Positions 1 to 8,257 are shown, numbered from the stretch's first letter. The stretch is 64,000 nucleotides of DNA from Leuconostoc inhae (GCF_019656015.1 NZ_BPKW01000009.1:34636-98635), one strand, 5' to 3'. Program-made: numbers and translations. Notes: generated from the letters alone by a model not told the origin.

Positions 1-1
1 T

Positions 2-280
2 GTACAGTTATGGGACAAATTACTTGCTTATGCCGTTATTTTTGGTGAAGCAAATCAGGTAGCAAAAACACTCAAACTTTGGGCTGAAAATGAGAATGTG
101 TCAGTAATTAATTTGCCAGTATATATGATATATAGTAGTTTTGGTGCCAATTGGTCAGTGAAGTTGGCGAATAACATTCAAACAAATGCTAGTTTTGAAA
201 GCAATGTTTCTGGTAATGGCGGTAGTTTTTCTGGTGGCTATTCTGGCGGTGGCGGCGGTGGCGGTGGTGGCGCTTTTTGA
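2..280 (+). CDS. C-terminal end of a DUF2207-type membrane protein (5' truncated by window)
   Basis: The reading frame is open from the window edge to a TGA at 278-280, so only the last ~92 residues are present. The visible part contains a LWDKLLAYAVIFGEANQVAK segment followed by KLWAE, which is the hallmark of the C-terminal region of DUF2207 predicted membrane proteins. It ends in a Ser/Gly tract with nine consecutive glycines and then A-F, a tail typical of that family. The family's function is unknown; it is usually anchored by an N-terminal signal and several membrane helices that lie outside this window. The family call is from motif recognition and the gene's true start cannot be seen. 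Confidence 0.7.
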   Translation, partial: VQLWDKLLAYAVIFGEANQVAKTLKLWAENENVSVINLPVYMIYSSFGANWSVKLANNIQTNASFESNVSGNGGSFSGGYSGGGGGGGGGAF

Positions 281-357
281 GACTGATCAGCTATATGATC
301 AGAATAGCGATCGTTCAAAACTTGCGTCGAACTGTGTGTTTTGGTACAATGGGCTTA

Positions 358-532
358 TAATAAATTCCTGAGGGAGTAACTGGCGGATTTTCCGCGATAA
401 TACCGTCAAAGCGAGCAACTTTTTGTTGCTTATATCGAACAATTAGTTCCGGTACTATCTTAAATGGTGAGACTCATGTAAATGGCTGGCACAAATTTGT
501 TCAGCTACATTTGCAAGAGTTTTTTTATTTGA
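358..532 (+). promoter_or_regulatory. Probable yybP-ykoY (Mn2+) riboswitch in the leader of the P-type ATPase gene
   Basis: The leader carries GGGAGTAAC near 372 and TTTGCAAGAG near 510-519, which fit the two conserved internal loops of the yybP-ykoY class (GGGGAGUA and GCAAGACC). AATAAA upstream of the first loop can pair with TTTATT in the U-rich tract after the second, making a P1 stem. TGTAAATGGCTG (477-488) and CAGCTACATTTGCA (502-515) form a hairpin followed by a T-run at 520-527, so the 3' part looks like an intrinsic terminator. Known members of this class bind Mn2+ and often precede P-type ATPases in lactic acid bacteria (Lactococcus yoaB). The class call is by eye; a covariance search would settle it. 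Confidence 0.65.
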
Positions 533-576
533 AGTAACCCACAGAGTATAGGGCGCAGTGTGCGTAGGAGGAAGTT

Positions 577-3240
577 ATGGCAGAACAGCCATTATATAAT
601 CAAGAGGTCACGAAAGTACTGTCTGATTTACGAACAGATGAAAAAAGGGGTTTGACACAGGCCGAGGCCACCAAACGCTTTCTTGCTGATGGTCCTAATC
701 AACTGAAAGAAGCCGTTTCAACCACACTTTTCCAAAAATTCATTAATCAATTTAAAGATTTTATGATTGCAATTTTATTAGTAGCAGCTGTTGTAGCGGC
801 ATTTACTGGTGAATTAGTGGATGCCATCTTTATTTTAGCGATTGTGATTATCAATGCTGTTTTTGGTGTCTTTCAAGAAGCAAAGGCAGAAGATGCGATT
901 AATGCCTTAAAAGAAATGTCCACGCCTAATGCTAATGTGATTCGTGATGGCAAAGAAATGTCTGTCAAATCAACAGAATTAGTAACAGGGGATGTGGTCC
1001 GTTTAGAAGCTGGTGACATTGTACCTGCTGATATTCGTATTATCGAATCTGCCTCATTACAAATAGAAGAAGCGTCATTAACAGGCGAATCTGTCCCAGT
1101 TGACAAAGTGGCGACGACTTTATCAGATACTGATTTGCCATTGGGAGATCGTACAAATCTTGGCTTTATGAATACAAATGTCACTTATGGCCGTGGTATT
1201 GGAGTTGTTGTTGGCGTAGGTATGGCAACGGAAATGGGTCATATTGCAGGCATGTTGGAATCTGCAGATGAAACTAAGACACCATTACAAGAAAACCTGA
1301 TTAAATTAGGTCGTATATTGACTTACTTGATTTTGGTCATTGCTGCCATTACCTTCGTTGTTGGCTTAGCACGTGGTCGAGAGACAATTATTGATATGCT
1401 GTTGACATCGATTTCATTAGCTGTGGCAGCTATTCCTGAAGGATTACCTGCTATTGTGACAATTACATTAGCACTTGGCACAACTCGTATGGCAGCACGT
1501 AATGCTTTGATACGTAAACTACCTGCTGTTGAAACATTAGGTTCCACTGATATTATTGGTTCTGACAAAACAGGGACATTAACCCAGAACAAAATGACAG
1601 TTGAAAAGATTGTTGTTAATGCCGAGATATCCGATGCGGCTACAACTGAACCTCTAACAGGTACATTTGGCCGTTTGGCAGATATTTTAGCTTTAAATAA
1701 TGATACGAAACGTACGGAAAATGGTTATATTGGTGATCCTACAGAAACAGCTTTAATCGCCTTCAATGAAAACCATCGTCGTGACATTGATACATTATTT
1801 AGTGAAATGCCACGTTTGGCAGAGATACCGTTTGATTCAGAGCGTAAGTTAATGTCCACAGTTCACCCGGCGCCAAATGGTTATATTATAACTGTTAAAG
1901 GTGCACCAGATGAACTATTGAAGCGGGCCACAAAGATTGAAATGGCTGGCAATATTGTGCCCCTTTCAGATGATATTCGCGCTAAATTATTATCAATTAA
2001 TTCAGAATTAGCAACCCAAGCTTTACGAGTATTAGGATTTGCTTACAAATTGTCTGATGCATTACCAGAAGAGATGACATCAGAAACAGTCGAAAATGAC
2101 TTAGTCTTTACTGGATTTACTGGTTTGATTGATCCAGAACGTCCAGAAGTTGCACAAGCTGTGGCTGAGGCTAAAAAAGCAGGCATTCGCTCAATGATGA
2201 TCACAGGTGATCATCGTGATACGGCTGCCGCCATTGCGATTCGTCTTGGTATATTGGATGAAAAAGATAAAGAAACGGCTGTCATTTCCGGTTCTGACTT
2301 AGACAATATGACAGAAGACGAGTTCGCGGCAAATGTTCATAAGTATAGTGTCTATGCACGTGTTGCACCAGAGCATAAGGTTAAAATTGTCAGTGCTTGG
2401 CAAAAGAAGGGCAAAGTTGTAGCCATGACTGGTGATGGTGTCAATGATGCACCCGCACTGAAAACAGCAGACATTGGTATTGCCATGGGTATCACAGGTA
2501 CAGAAGTATCAAAGGGTGCTTCAGACATGGTTTTGGCTGATGATAACTTTGCAACAATTGTCCATGCTGTTGAAGAAGGACGAAAAGTTTTTGCTAACAT
2601 ACAAAAGGCACTACAGTATCTGTTAGCATCAAATTTGGCTGAAGTCATTTCAATCTTTGTGATGACGCTGTTGGGTTGGAATATTTTAGCACCAATCATG
2701 ATATTATGGATTAATTTAGTTACAGACACCTTGCCTGCTATTGCTTTAGGCGTTGAGCCGGCACAAAAAGATGTGATGACACAAAAACCACGAGGACGCA
2801 GCGCAAGCTTCCTGTCAGGTGGTGTTGGGGCAGCAATTGTCTGGCAAGGTATCCTACAAGCAGTGATTGTATTATCAGTTTACGGTTTTGCATTAGCCTA
2901 CCCAGTGCATCTAGCTGACGCAGAAGCACATCGCGATGCATTGACAATGTCATTTATGACATTAGGTTTAATGCAGATGTTTAATGCTATTAACGTCAAA
3001 TCAGTTTATGGTTCAATGCTTGGAAAACAGGCATTCCAAAACAAACTATTTAATTGGGCATTACTTGGGTCACTGGTTGTTATGGCGGCAGTCGTGGTTA
3101 TTCCAGCACTAAATCCAGTATTCCATGTTTCTCATTTAGATAGTTATCAATGGGCAATCGTGCTATTTGCGGGAATAAGTATTATAATTATTGTCGAGAT
3201 AGTAAAACTCATACAACGAAAAATTTTTAATAAGGGATAA
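577..3240 (+). CDS. P2-type cation-transporting ATPase, probable Mn2+/Ca2+ exporter
   Basis: An 887-residue P-type ATPase, full length for the family, with strong SD GGAGG ending 3-5 nt before the ATG. Visible motifs: actuator TGES (residues 169-172), PEGLP in membrane helix 4 (287-291), phosphorylation site SDKTGTLTQNK with Asp330, hinge TGDGVNDAPA (from 618), and NLVTDTLPAIALG in helix 6. The N-terminal cation ATPase domain is present and no heavy-metal CXXC domain is seen, so it is a Ca2+-type (P2A-like) pump. The Mn2+-type riboswitch ahead of it argues for Mn2+ efflux under Mn2+ excess, as known for Lactococcus YoaB, but Ca2+ or mixed specificity cannot be excluded. It is followed after 8 nt by an unknown gene that is likely co-transcribed. 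Confidence 0.88.
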   Translation: MAEQPLYNQEVTKVLSDLRTDEKRGLTQAEATKRFLADGPNQLKEAVSTTLFQKFINQFKDFMIAILLVAAVVAAFTGELVDAIFILAIVIINAVFGVFQEAKAEDAINALKEMSTPNANVIRDGKEMSVKSTELVTGDVVRLEAGDIVPADIRIIESASLQIEEASLTGESVPVDKVATTLSDTDLPLGDRTNLGFMNTNVTYGRGIGVVVGVGMATEMGHIAGMLESADETKTPLQENLIKLGRILTYLILVIAAITFVVGLARGRETIIDMLLTSISLAVAAIPEGLPAIVTITLALGTTRMAARNALIRKLPAVETLGSTDIIGSDKTGTLTQNKMTVEKIVVNAEISDAATTEPLTGTFGRLADILALNNDTKRTENGYIGDPTETALIAFNENHRRDIDTLFSEMPRLAEIPFDSERKLMSTVHPAPNGYIITVKGAPDELLKRATKIEMAGNIVPLSDDIRAKLLSINSELATQALRVLGFAYKLSDALPEEMTSETVENDLVFTGFTGLIDPERPEVAQAVAEAKKAGIRSMMITGDHRDTAAAIAIRLGILDEKDKETAVISGSDLDNMTEDEFAANVHKYSVYARVAPEHKVKIVSAWQKKGKVVAMTGDGVNDAPALKTADIGIAMGITGTEVSKGASDMVLADDNFATIVHAVEEGRKVFANIQKALQYLLASNLAEVISIFVMTLLGWNILAPIMILWINLVTDTLPAIALGVEPAQKDVMTQKPRGRSASFLSGGVGAAIVWQGILQAVIVLSVYGFALAYPVHLADAEAHRDALTMSFMTLGLMQMFNAINVKSVYGSMLGKQAFQNKLFNWALLGSLVVMAAVVVIPALNPVFHVSHLDSYQWAIVLFAGISIIIIVEIVKLIQRKIFNKG

Positions 3241-3248
3241 TTAGGACA

Positions 3249-3692
3249 TTGGCAAAATTCAATCCAAAACAAGCACAAATATACATTCAGACGTTACAAA
3301 ACGTGCTAACGAATACTGAAGAAACGGCAACGCATGTGACACCATTCTTTACAAAGTTAGACGATGCGAAACAAGCTGATAGAATTGCAGAAATACCAAC
3401 GGCAGAGTTCGCTGAAATTAAGGCGGAGTTTGAAGATACGGTAGAAAATTATAAACATAATGCAACACAGCTTACTACTGCATCAGCACCTATTCGTTTA
3501 CTTGGCGTGCACAAATCATTAACATCAGCCTACGTGAAATATGCTGAGGCCACACAATTAATGGCTGATGCTGTGATCGTTGCTGATCAAACAATTGATG
3601 CACAAAAATACGAAAAATCAGAACAAGATCAATCAGTATATCTTGAAAAAATTCATACAGCAGTCGCTAAAATTATGAACTCAGGTATGTAA
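3249..3692 (+). CDS. Conserved hypothetical protein, 147 aa, downstream partner of the P-type ATPase
   Basis: I do not recognise this family. The start is TTG at 3249, 8 nt after the ATPase stop, with AGGA immediately upstream. The protein is soluble, without signal peptide or membrane segment, cysteine-free, rich in Ala, Thr, Glu and Gln, and looks largely alpha-helical (long amphipathic stretches across residues 5-30, 50-80 and 95-145). A strong hairpin terminator follows at 3741, so it closes the ATPase transcript and should share its riboswitch. An accessory role in the same metal stress is an inference from operon position only. Confidence 0.75.
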   Translation: MAKFNPKQAQIYIQTLQNVLTNTEETATHVTPFFTKLDDAKQADRIAEIPTAEFAEIKAEFEDTVENYKHNATQLTTASAPIRLLGVHKSLTSAYVKYAEATQLMADAVIVADQTIDAQKYEKSEQDQSVYLEKIHTAVAKIMNSGM

Positions 3693-3740
3693 ATTTGAGT
3701 GCATTTTGAAAATGAGTTATGTTGTATTAAGAATAACGAT

Positions 3741-3778
3741 AAAAACGTCAACAGACTTTAAGTTTGTTGACGTTTTTT
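3741..3778 (+). terminator. Intrinsic terminator after the ATPase operon
   Basis: Hairpin AAAACGTCAACA / TGTTGACGTTTT followed by a run of six T. The A-run on the 5' side means it can also terminate the convergent fur-like gene on the minus strand. Confidence 0.9.
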
Positions 3779-3790
3779 ATGTGATTGCTA

Positions 3791-4198
3791 TTATTTTGCT
3801 TGATCGGGATCAACACCGTAAATTTCAATATGAAATCCAGTAATGTTTAATCCACTGACTTGACGGGCAGCTTCAAAAAGTGGCGCGACATCGAAATTAT
3901 CTGCGTCGATAATTTCGTTTGTGTTGCTGTTGATAATATGATAATGTGGCTCACCATAGTAATCATAATGTCGTTTATCATCTTTAAGTGTATCAATCAC
4001 AATAATAATGCCAACATCGACTAATTTATCAAGTGTGTTATATATGGTTGCTAGACTAATGTCACTAAGATCATCATGAATCATCTCTGCTGTTGGATGT
4101 GTTTCATGTGTCATTAGGTATTCTAAAATTGACAATCGTTGAAAAGTTGATTTTAAACCGTGAGCCTGTAGTATGTCACGTAGCGTTTTGTCTGCCAT
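3791..4198 (-). CDS. Fur/PerR-family transcriptional repressor lacking all cysteines
   Basis: A 135-residue Fur-superfamily repressor. The N-terminal winged helix includes LKSTFQRLSILEYL and the recognition region DISLATIYNTLDKLVDVGII; the dimerisation domain has the PerR/Fur-like RHYDYYGEPHYHII, which keeps candidate His/Asp regulatory metal ligands. The two CXXC pairs that bind structural Zn in PerR, Zur and many Fur proteins are absent: the first is replaced by NSNTNE and the second (usually YGVCPEC) reads YGVDPDQ. The protein has no Cys at all. SD AGGAGG lies 7-12 nt before the ATG. It diverges from a VIT transporter gene whose promoter holds a PerR-box-like palindrome, so that gene is the likely target. 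Which metal or oxidant it senses is not determinable here. Confidence 0.85.
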   Translation of the reverse strand: MADKTLRDILQAHGLKSTFQRLSILEYLMTHETHPTAEMIHDDLSDISLATIYNTLDKLVDVGIIIVIDTLKDDKRHYDYYGEPHYHIINSNTNEIIDADNFDVAPLFEAARQVSGLNITGFHIEIYGVDPDQAK

Positions 4199-4258
4199 AA
4201 TATAACCTCCTATATTATAAAATATTATACCACGTAATATAGAATGTTTCTAATTAAC

Positions 4259-4306
4259 TTGATTTTTTCTCTAAAATTTGGTATAACTAAATTAGAATAA
4301 TTCTAA
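4259..4306 (+). promoter_or_regulatory. Promoter with PerR/Fur-box-like operator for the first VIT gene
   Basis: -35 TTGATT (4259-4264), 17 nt, -10 TATAAC (4282-4287). A perfect 7-1-7 palindrome TTAGAATAATTCTAA (4292-4306) begins 5 nt after the -10, over the expected transcription start. It closely resembles the PerR box consensus TTATAATNATTATAA. Repression by the divergent Fur-type protein is inferred from position and match. Confidence 0.7.
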
Positions 4307-4318
4307 AAGAGGGAAATG

Positions 4319-4993
4319 ATGGATAAACAAAGTTTAATGCAACGTAACAATTTAATTAGAGCTGCAGTTATGGGTGCAAACGATGGTATTTTATCAGTGT
4401 CTGGTATTGTTTTAGGTGTAGCTGGGGCTACAAGCCATACTGATACGATTTTACTAGCAGGATTTGCGGGGATGCTAGCAGGCACGGTATCGATGGCAAT
4501 GGGTGAGTATGTGTCAGTCAGCTCACAGCATGATGCACAAGAGAAGGTAAGACGGGTTCAAACTGACGCGCTTGCAACAGATTATAATGGCGAATTTTCT
4601 TATGTAACCAAAAAATATGTGGCTGATGGTATTTCACCACATTTAGCGCAACAGGCTACTGAAGAAATGATGACAAAAGATGCTTTAACAACCACGGTAC
4701 GTGAACGTTATGGATTTTCACTAGATCATGAATTAAGTGCAGGTGGTGCAGCGTTAGCGTCGTTAATTAGCTTTCCAATTGGTTCTATTTTGCCAATGGT
4801 AGCCATTTCATTAACACCAAAGAATATGCGTGAAGTAGCAACTTTTATTGCAGTCATTATTGCATTAGCCATAACAGGATATGCAGCAGCATCTCTAAAT
4901 GGTGCGAATAAAAAACGTGTGGCATTAAGAAACGTTGTCGCTGGTGTATTTACAATGATTGTTACTTATGCAATTGGGTCATTATTTAGATGA
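4319..4993 (+). CDS. VIT1/CCC1-family Fe2+/Mn2+ transporter (copy 1)
   Basis: About 224 residues with the family signature near the N-terminus (RAAVMGANDGILSVSGIVLG), then GMLAGTVSMAMGEYVSVSSQ in the second helix region, a cytosolic charged linker (residues 75-140), and three C-terminal membrane helices. VIT/CCC1 proteins export or sequester Fe2+ and Mn2+. Two ATGs are adjacent (4316 and 4319); AGAGGG at 4308-4313 is only 2 nt from the first and 5 nt from the second, so 4319 is preferred. The promoter carries a PerR-like operator. It is followed by a diverged paralogue. The linker lacks the rubrerythrin-like domain found in some family members. Confidence 0.88.
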   Translation: MDKQSLMQRNNLIRAAVMGANDGILSVSGIVLGVAGATSHTDTILLAGFAGMLAGTVSMAMGEYVSVSSQHDAQEKVRRVQTDALATDYNGEFSYVTKKYVADGISPHLAQQATEEMMTKDALTTTVRERYGFSLDHELSAGGAALASLISFPIGSILPMVAISLTPKNMREVATFIAVIIALAITGYAAASLNGANKKRVALRNVVAGVFTMIVTYAIGSLFR

Positions 4994-4994
4994 G

Positions 4995-5041
4995 AGGAGG
5001 GTGCTTATAGTTAATTGAAAAATTATAAGCACAGTTAAAAC
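4995..5041 (+). promoter_or_regulatory. Remote SD joined to the second VIT start through a hairpin
   Basis: AGGAGG (4995-5000) is the only good SD before the ATG at 5042 but lies 41 nt away. Directly after it GTGCTTATA (5001-5009) pairs perfectly with TATAAGCAC (5024-5032). With the hairpin folded, the SD and ATG are about 9 unpaired nt apart, an ideal spacing. A structured spacer bridging SD and start is an inference. Confidence 0.5.
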
Positions 5042-5746
5042 ATGGATATAAAGCTTAAAAAAGAACATGTCAAAAAAGAACAAGCGACAATGGATGAACG
5101 GTTGAATGCTATTCGTGCAGGCGTTTTAGGTTCAAATGATGGCATTTTAACGGTTGTTGGTGTTCTATTTTCAGTTGCGGCTGCAACGACAAATAATTTT
5201 GCTATTTTCATTGCAGGTTTAGCTGATTTAATGGCCTGTGCCTTATCAATGGCTTCTGGTGAATATGCTTCGGTGAGTTCACAGTCAGACAGCGAAAAGG
5301 TTGTCGTTGAACAAGAGCGTGAACTATTAAAAACAGATTTTGCTGGACAACATCAGTCAGTTGAAAATTTTTATGTTGACCGTGGGGTAACACGTACAAC
5401 GGCGCAATCCATTGCAGATGAATTATTGAGTAAAAAGCCACTGGAAACAATGTTGAGTACTAAATACGACATTACTTTAGGTCATTATATGAATCCTTGG
5501 TCTGCAGCTTGGGCATCATTATTTAGTGCAGCAATTGGTGGTGTGTTTCCATTAGCAGCATTGATTTTGTCACCTGTACGGTATCAATTTATTGCAACAA
5601 TAGCAGCTACGGTAGTTGCTGTTGGTTTAACCGGTTTGTTGAGTGCCAAATTGTCTAATGGTTTGGTTAAGCGTGCAATGATTCGTAATATTATTATTGG
5701 TTTGCTTACGATTGCAATACATTATGGCATTGGAAAACTATTCTAA
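5042..5746 (+). CDS. VIT1/CCC1-family Fe2+/Mn2+ transporter (copy 2)
   Basis: A 234-residue paralogue of the preceding gene with the same plan: RAGVLGSNDGILTVVGVLFS, then ALSMASGEYASVSSQSDSEK, a charged linker and three C-terminal helices. It has an extra Lys-rich N-terminal extension (MDIKLKKEHVKKEQ). It lies 48 nt downstream of copy 1 and is probably on the same mRNA, under the same Fur-like control. No SD adjoins the ATG; see the SD-hairpin arrangement at 4995-5041. An internal Met at residue 17 matches the start of copy 1 but has no SD either. The two copies have clearly diverged, which suggests different metal preference rather than a recent duplication. Confidence 0.87.
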   Translation: MDIKLKKEHVKKEQATMDERLNAIRAGVLGSNDGILTVVGVLFSVAAATTNNFAIFIAGLADLMACALSMASGEYASVSSQSDSEKVVVEQERELLKTDFAGQHQSVENFYVDRGVTRTTAQSIADELLSKKPLETMLSTKYDITLGHYMNPWSAAWASLFSAAIGGVFPLAALILSPVRYQFIATIAATVVAVGLTGLLSAKLSNGLVKRAMIRNIIIGLLTIAIHYGIGKLF

Positions 5747-5778
5747 AATAATTTTGTAATACGCGCATCGTAAAAATT

Positions 5779-5793
5779 TGGCATAATAGAGTT
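5779..5793 (+). promoter_or_regulatory. Extended -10 placed for a leaderless mRNA
   Basis: TG-G-CATAAT (5779-5787) ends 6 nt before the ATG at 5794 and no SD exists, so transcription would begin at or within 1-2 nt of the start codon. No convincing -35 at 17 nt. Confidence 0.5.
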
Positions 5794-6648
5794 ATGTTAA
5801 ATCAATTGAAACAAGTTTGGCAAAAATTGGATAAAAAGTTAAAATTATCAACTTTAGGAACGTTGTTTTTACGTGCGCAAGTTGGTTATGTTGGCCCAAC
5901 TTTTGCCTATTTTGCGTTATTAACTGTTTTTCCTATGCTGATAGCCACTGCAATCATTATCTCAATGACGAATGTCAGTCAAACAAATATCATATCATTG
6001 ATACAAAATATGTTACCAAGAGATATTGAAAAAATTGTCTTACCAATTTTACAGTCAGTGCTATCTTCTAAGAGCACCTCGTTACTCTCTTTTTCTGTAC
6101 TATTTACTTTGTGGACAGTGTCAAGAGTGATTGCAGTTTTTCGAATATCATTTAATCGTATTGCTGATGTCGAAGATCGTATTAGTAATTTGTTGTCTCG
6201 ATTCTGGTCGTTTGTTTGGTTGTTAATTACTATTGCTGCCTTTGGTGTGTTAATGATTGGTAGTAATATATTGACAATTGTCTTACAACAAATACCGAAT
6301 AACCAATGGACGTCTTTTTTACAGCATCAAACAAGATGGCTGATTTGGCTTGGTATGTGGTTAGCGTTGATCATGATGAATTATTTATTACCAACAAAAG
6401 AAGGACGTGCGCCACTGAGATTTGTTGCTATTGGCAGTTTTATAGAAGTTGTTGCGCTAAACGTTTTGAATATTGGTTTTACATGGTACACTAATTTGGC
6501 TGTCAAACAGTATGATTTCTATCAATCAATGAGTGCTATTATTGTGCTACTCATTTGGTTAAATTTAATTGCAACCATCTTAGTGATTGGTTATGTTTTA
6601 ATTCAATGGTTGACCGTGCTAAAGCAAGTCAGTGTCAGCAAGATTTAG
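5794..6648 (+). CDS. YihY/BrkB-family inner-membrane protein
   Basis: 284 residues with six predicted membrane segments: roughly 30-60, 95-120, 140-165, 180-200, 215-235 and 245-275. The family core AYFALLTVFPMLIATAIII lies at about residues 38-56, and the C-terminal WLNLIATILVIGYVLIQW is also typical. The family was once misassigned as RNase BN; its transport or envelope function is unresolved. It has no SD and appears leaderless (see 5779-5793). The next gene begins 20 nt downstream, so the two may be cotranscribed. Confidence 0.85.
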   Translation: MLNQLKQVWQKLDKKLKLSTLGTLFLRAQVGYVGPTFAYFALLTVFPMLIATAIIISMTNVSQTNIISLIQNMLPRDIEKIVLPILQSVLSSKSTSLLSFSVLFTLWTVSRVIAVFRISFNRIADVEDRISNLLSRFWSFVWLLITIAAFGVLMIGSNILTIVLQQIPNNQWTSFLQHQTRWLIWLGMWLALIMMNYLLPTKEGRAPLRFVAIGSFIEVVALNVLNIGFTWYTNLAVKQYDFYQSMSAIIVLLIWLNLIATILVIGYVLIQWLTVLKQVSVSKI

Positions 6649-6668
6649 AAAGTTTTAAGGTATAAATA

Positions 6669-7268
6669 ATGTTTAAAGATAGTGATTTTGAGATATTTGA
6701 TGTGGCATCGTTAACTGATAGAATGACACTTATTAGGACTATTATTGATCCAAAATTTGAACAGTCAGCTGAAATAATTTTACCAATATTAAATACAAAT
6801 GGGCAACAATGGTATGCACATATTGCCAAACATTTGCGTCGCACAACGAATGCACCGGACAACACATGGGTAGCTTTTGCACCAAATAAACGTGGGTATA
6901 AAATGATGCCACACCTTGAACTTGGTATTTGGGCGGATCATGTCTATCTTTATCTTGCAGTAGAGGAGAACATGAAGCCAAAGGAGACAGCAACGATTGT
7001 TTCTAAAATGATGTCTACTAGAGAAATGATTGCAAAATTAGCTAATAATTTTGTGTTAAGTACAGACCATATGGTCAATCATTCAACTGCATTGACTTTG
7101 ACAACGTATGATGCCGCTGTGCAGCGTTTTGCTAATATAAAGCATAGTGAGGTATTAGTCGGTATTAAGTTGTTACGCGGCGACAAACAGTTTAAAGACG
7201 ACACAGACTTATCTCAAATAACAGAGGCCATATCATTATTGTTACCGCTGTATAATAAGCTAAAATAA
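6669..7268 (+). CDS. DUF1054 (YktB/UPF0637) family protein
   Basis: 199 residues matching the Bacillus YktB family throughout. Recognisable blocks are FEIFDVASLTDRM at the N-terminus, AHIAKHLRRTTNAPDNTW followed by VAFAPNKRGYKMMPHLELGIW in the middle, and a C-terminal helix. The family is cytosolic, widespread in Bacillota and has no established biochemical function. Weak SD AAGG ends 9 nt before the ATG. It follows the YihY-type gene by 20 nt and ends at a strong bidirectional terminator. Confidence 0.88.
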   Translation: MFKDSDFEIFDVASLTDRMTLIRTIIDPKFEQSAEIILPILNTNGQQWYAHIAKHLRRTTNAPDNTWVAFAPNKRGYKMMPHLELGIWADHVYLYLAVEENMKPKETATIVSKMMSTREMIAKLANNFVLSTDHMVNHSTALTLTTYDAAVQRFANIKHSEVLVGIKLLRGDKQFKDDTDLSQITEAISLLLPLYNKLK

Positions 7269-7270
7269 AA

Positions 7271-7299
7271 GTTCGCTACATTGTGTAGCGAACTTTTTT
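7271..7299 (+). terminator. Bidirectional intrinsic terminator
   Basis: GTTCGCTACA / TGTAGCGAAC, a perfect 10-bp stem with 3-nt loop, A-run before and six T after. It serves the yktB-like gene (plus) and the convergent membrane protein gene (minus), whose stop codon lies in the T-run. Confidence 0.92.
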
Positions 7300-8122
7300 A
7301 ATGATAGATTAATAGCATTGACAATGCCATTAAAAGCACATAACCCATATGCTGCCAATTGCCAATTTTTGCTTTGACAAATTGTAAAATGAAAGCAATT
7401 AAGCTGAAAATAATAATAAATACTGTGCTGATGCCAACGTTATGGCTCAGTATTGCAACCCAGAACAGGCCTAATGTTAAAATACTTAATTTACGACCAT
7501 CGGGGTTTGGCATTAAAATCGGGGTGAAGTAGAAGCCAAATCCAAACAACATTGGCAAAAGTTGCCATATAAAACGGTGAGTTAAAAAATTATTTGTGAT
7601 ATAGAAAATGCTAATCGGAATCGCAAAAGTTGCTAAAATACTTAACAATAGTAATCCTAGAAAATTTTGTAGACCTAACCAAGTTTGTTGTATGGCAATA
7701 AAGAAAATACTAAGCAAGAGGAGTAAGGTAAATATTTCATGCCGTGTTTGAATCAGCGAGCTAAATGTAAACAGGATACTCAATACTAAGAATAAATAGC
7801 TTGAAATACTACGAAAATTTTGGGTCATCATCAGTGCCATCGCAATCGCAATTGTAACGGTATAACCAAATAACGGGATCAGTTGCCAAGTAATGCCAGC
7901 ACCTGATAATGCTTTTGTATGTAGTAACGGTTGACGCCACCAAATAATATTTAAACTGATAACAATAACGGCTAATGGTATCCAGCGGCGCCAATCAAAA
8001 AAACCAGCTGGGGTGAAATTTTCGTAGTGCCGTTTTTCTTGCGGGTTAGTTGTGATACGTCGGGGAATTGGTCGACCATCAGGTAGAAGATGTGATTGTT
8101 GTTGGTTAGTATGACTGTCCAT
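7298..8122 (-). CDS. Uncharacterised integral membrane protein, 274 aa
   Basis: Family not recognised. The first ~45 residues are hydrophilic and cytosolic-looking (His, Gln, Arg rich, with LLPDGRPIPRRI), followed by about eight closely spaced hydrophobic helices to the C-terminus, ending in a short YH tail. No catalytic motif, Cys pair or charged pore signature stands out. Upstream on the minus strand TACAAT lies 7 nt before the ATG without any SD, so it too may be leaderless. It is monocistronic, facing away from metK. Confidence 0.75.
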   Translation of the reverse strand: MDSHTNQQQSHLLPDGRPIPRRITTNPQEKRHYENFTPAGFFDWRRWIPLAVIVISLNIIWWRQPLLHTKALSGAGITWQLIPLFGYTVTIAIAMALMMTQNFRSISSYLFLVLSILFTFSSLIQTRHEIFTLLLLLSIFFIAIQQTWLGLQNFLGLLLLSILATFAIPISIFYITNNFLTHRFIWQLLPMLFGFGFYFTPILMPNPDGRKLSILTLGLFWVAILSHNVGISTVFIIIFSLIAFILQFVKAKIGNWQHMGYVLLMALSMLLIYH

Positions 8123-8257
8123 AATTAATATTGTACCCTAAATTTACGTTATTGCGTACTGTTTTTATTAAGATAAGATCATTGATTATAGCTTTTAAAC
8201 TGTTTGTTTTGTAGGAGATGCTGGTTGACTAAAAAAATAATGAGTCCATAATTTGAT

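Noticed and set aside
186..371. Open frame in another phase over the poly-Gly tail, and the Gly tract as a repeat
   Set aside because: The frame is an artefact of GGN codons; the tract is the normal C-terminal tail of DUF2207 proteins.
873..1184. Minus-strand frames inside the P-type ATPase gene
   Set aside because: Antisense shadows of a well-supported gene, without SD or homology.
4199..4240. Second PerR box in the fur-like gene's own promoter
   Set aside because: The AT-rich stretch has several TATAAT-like words but no 7-1-7 palindrome.
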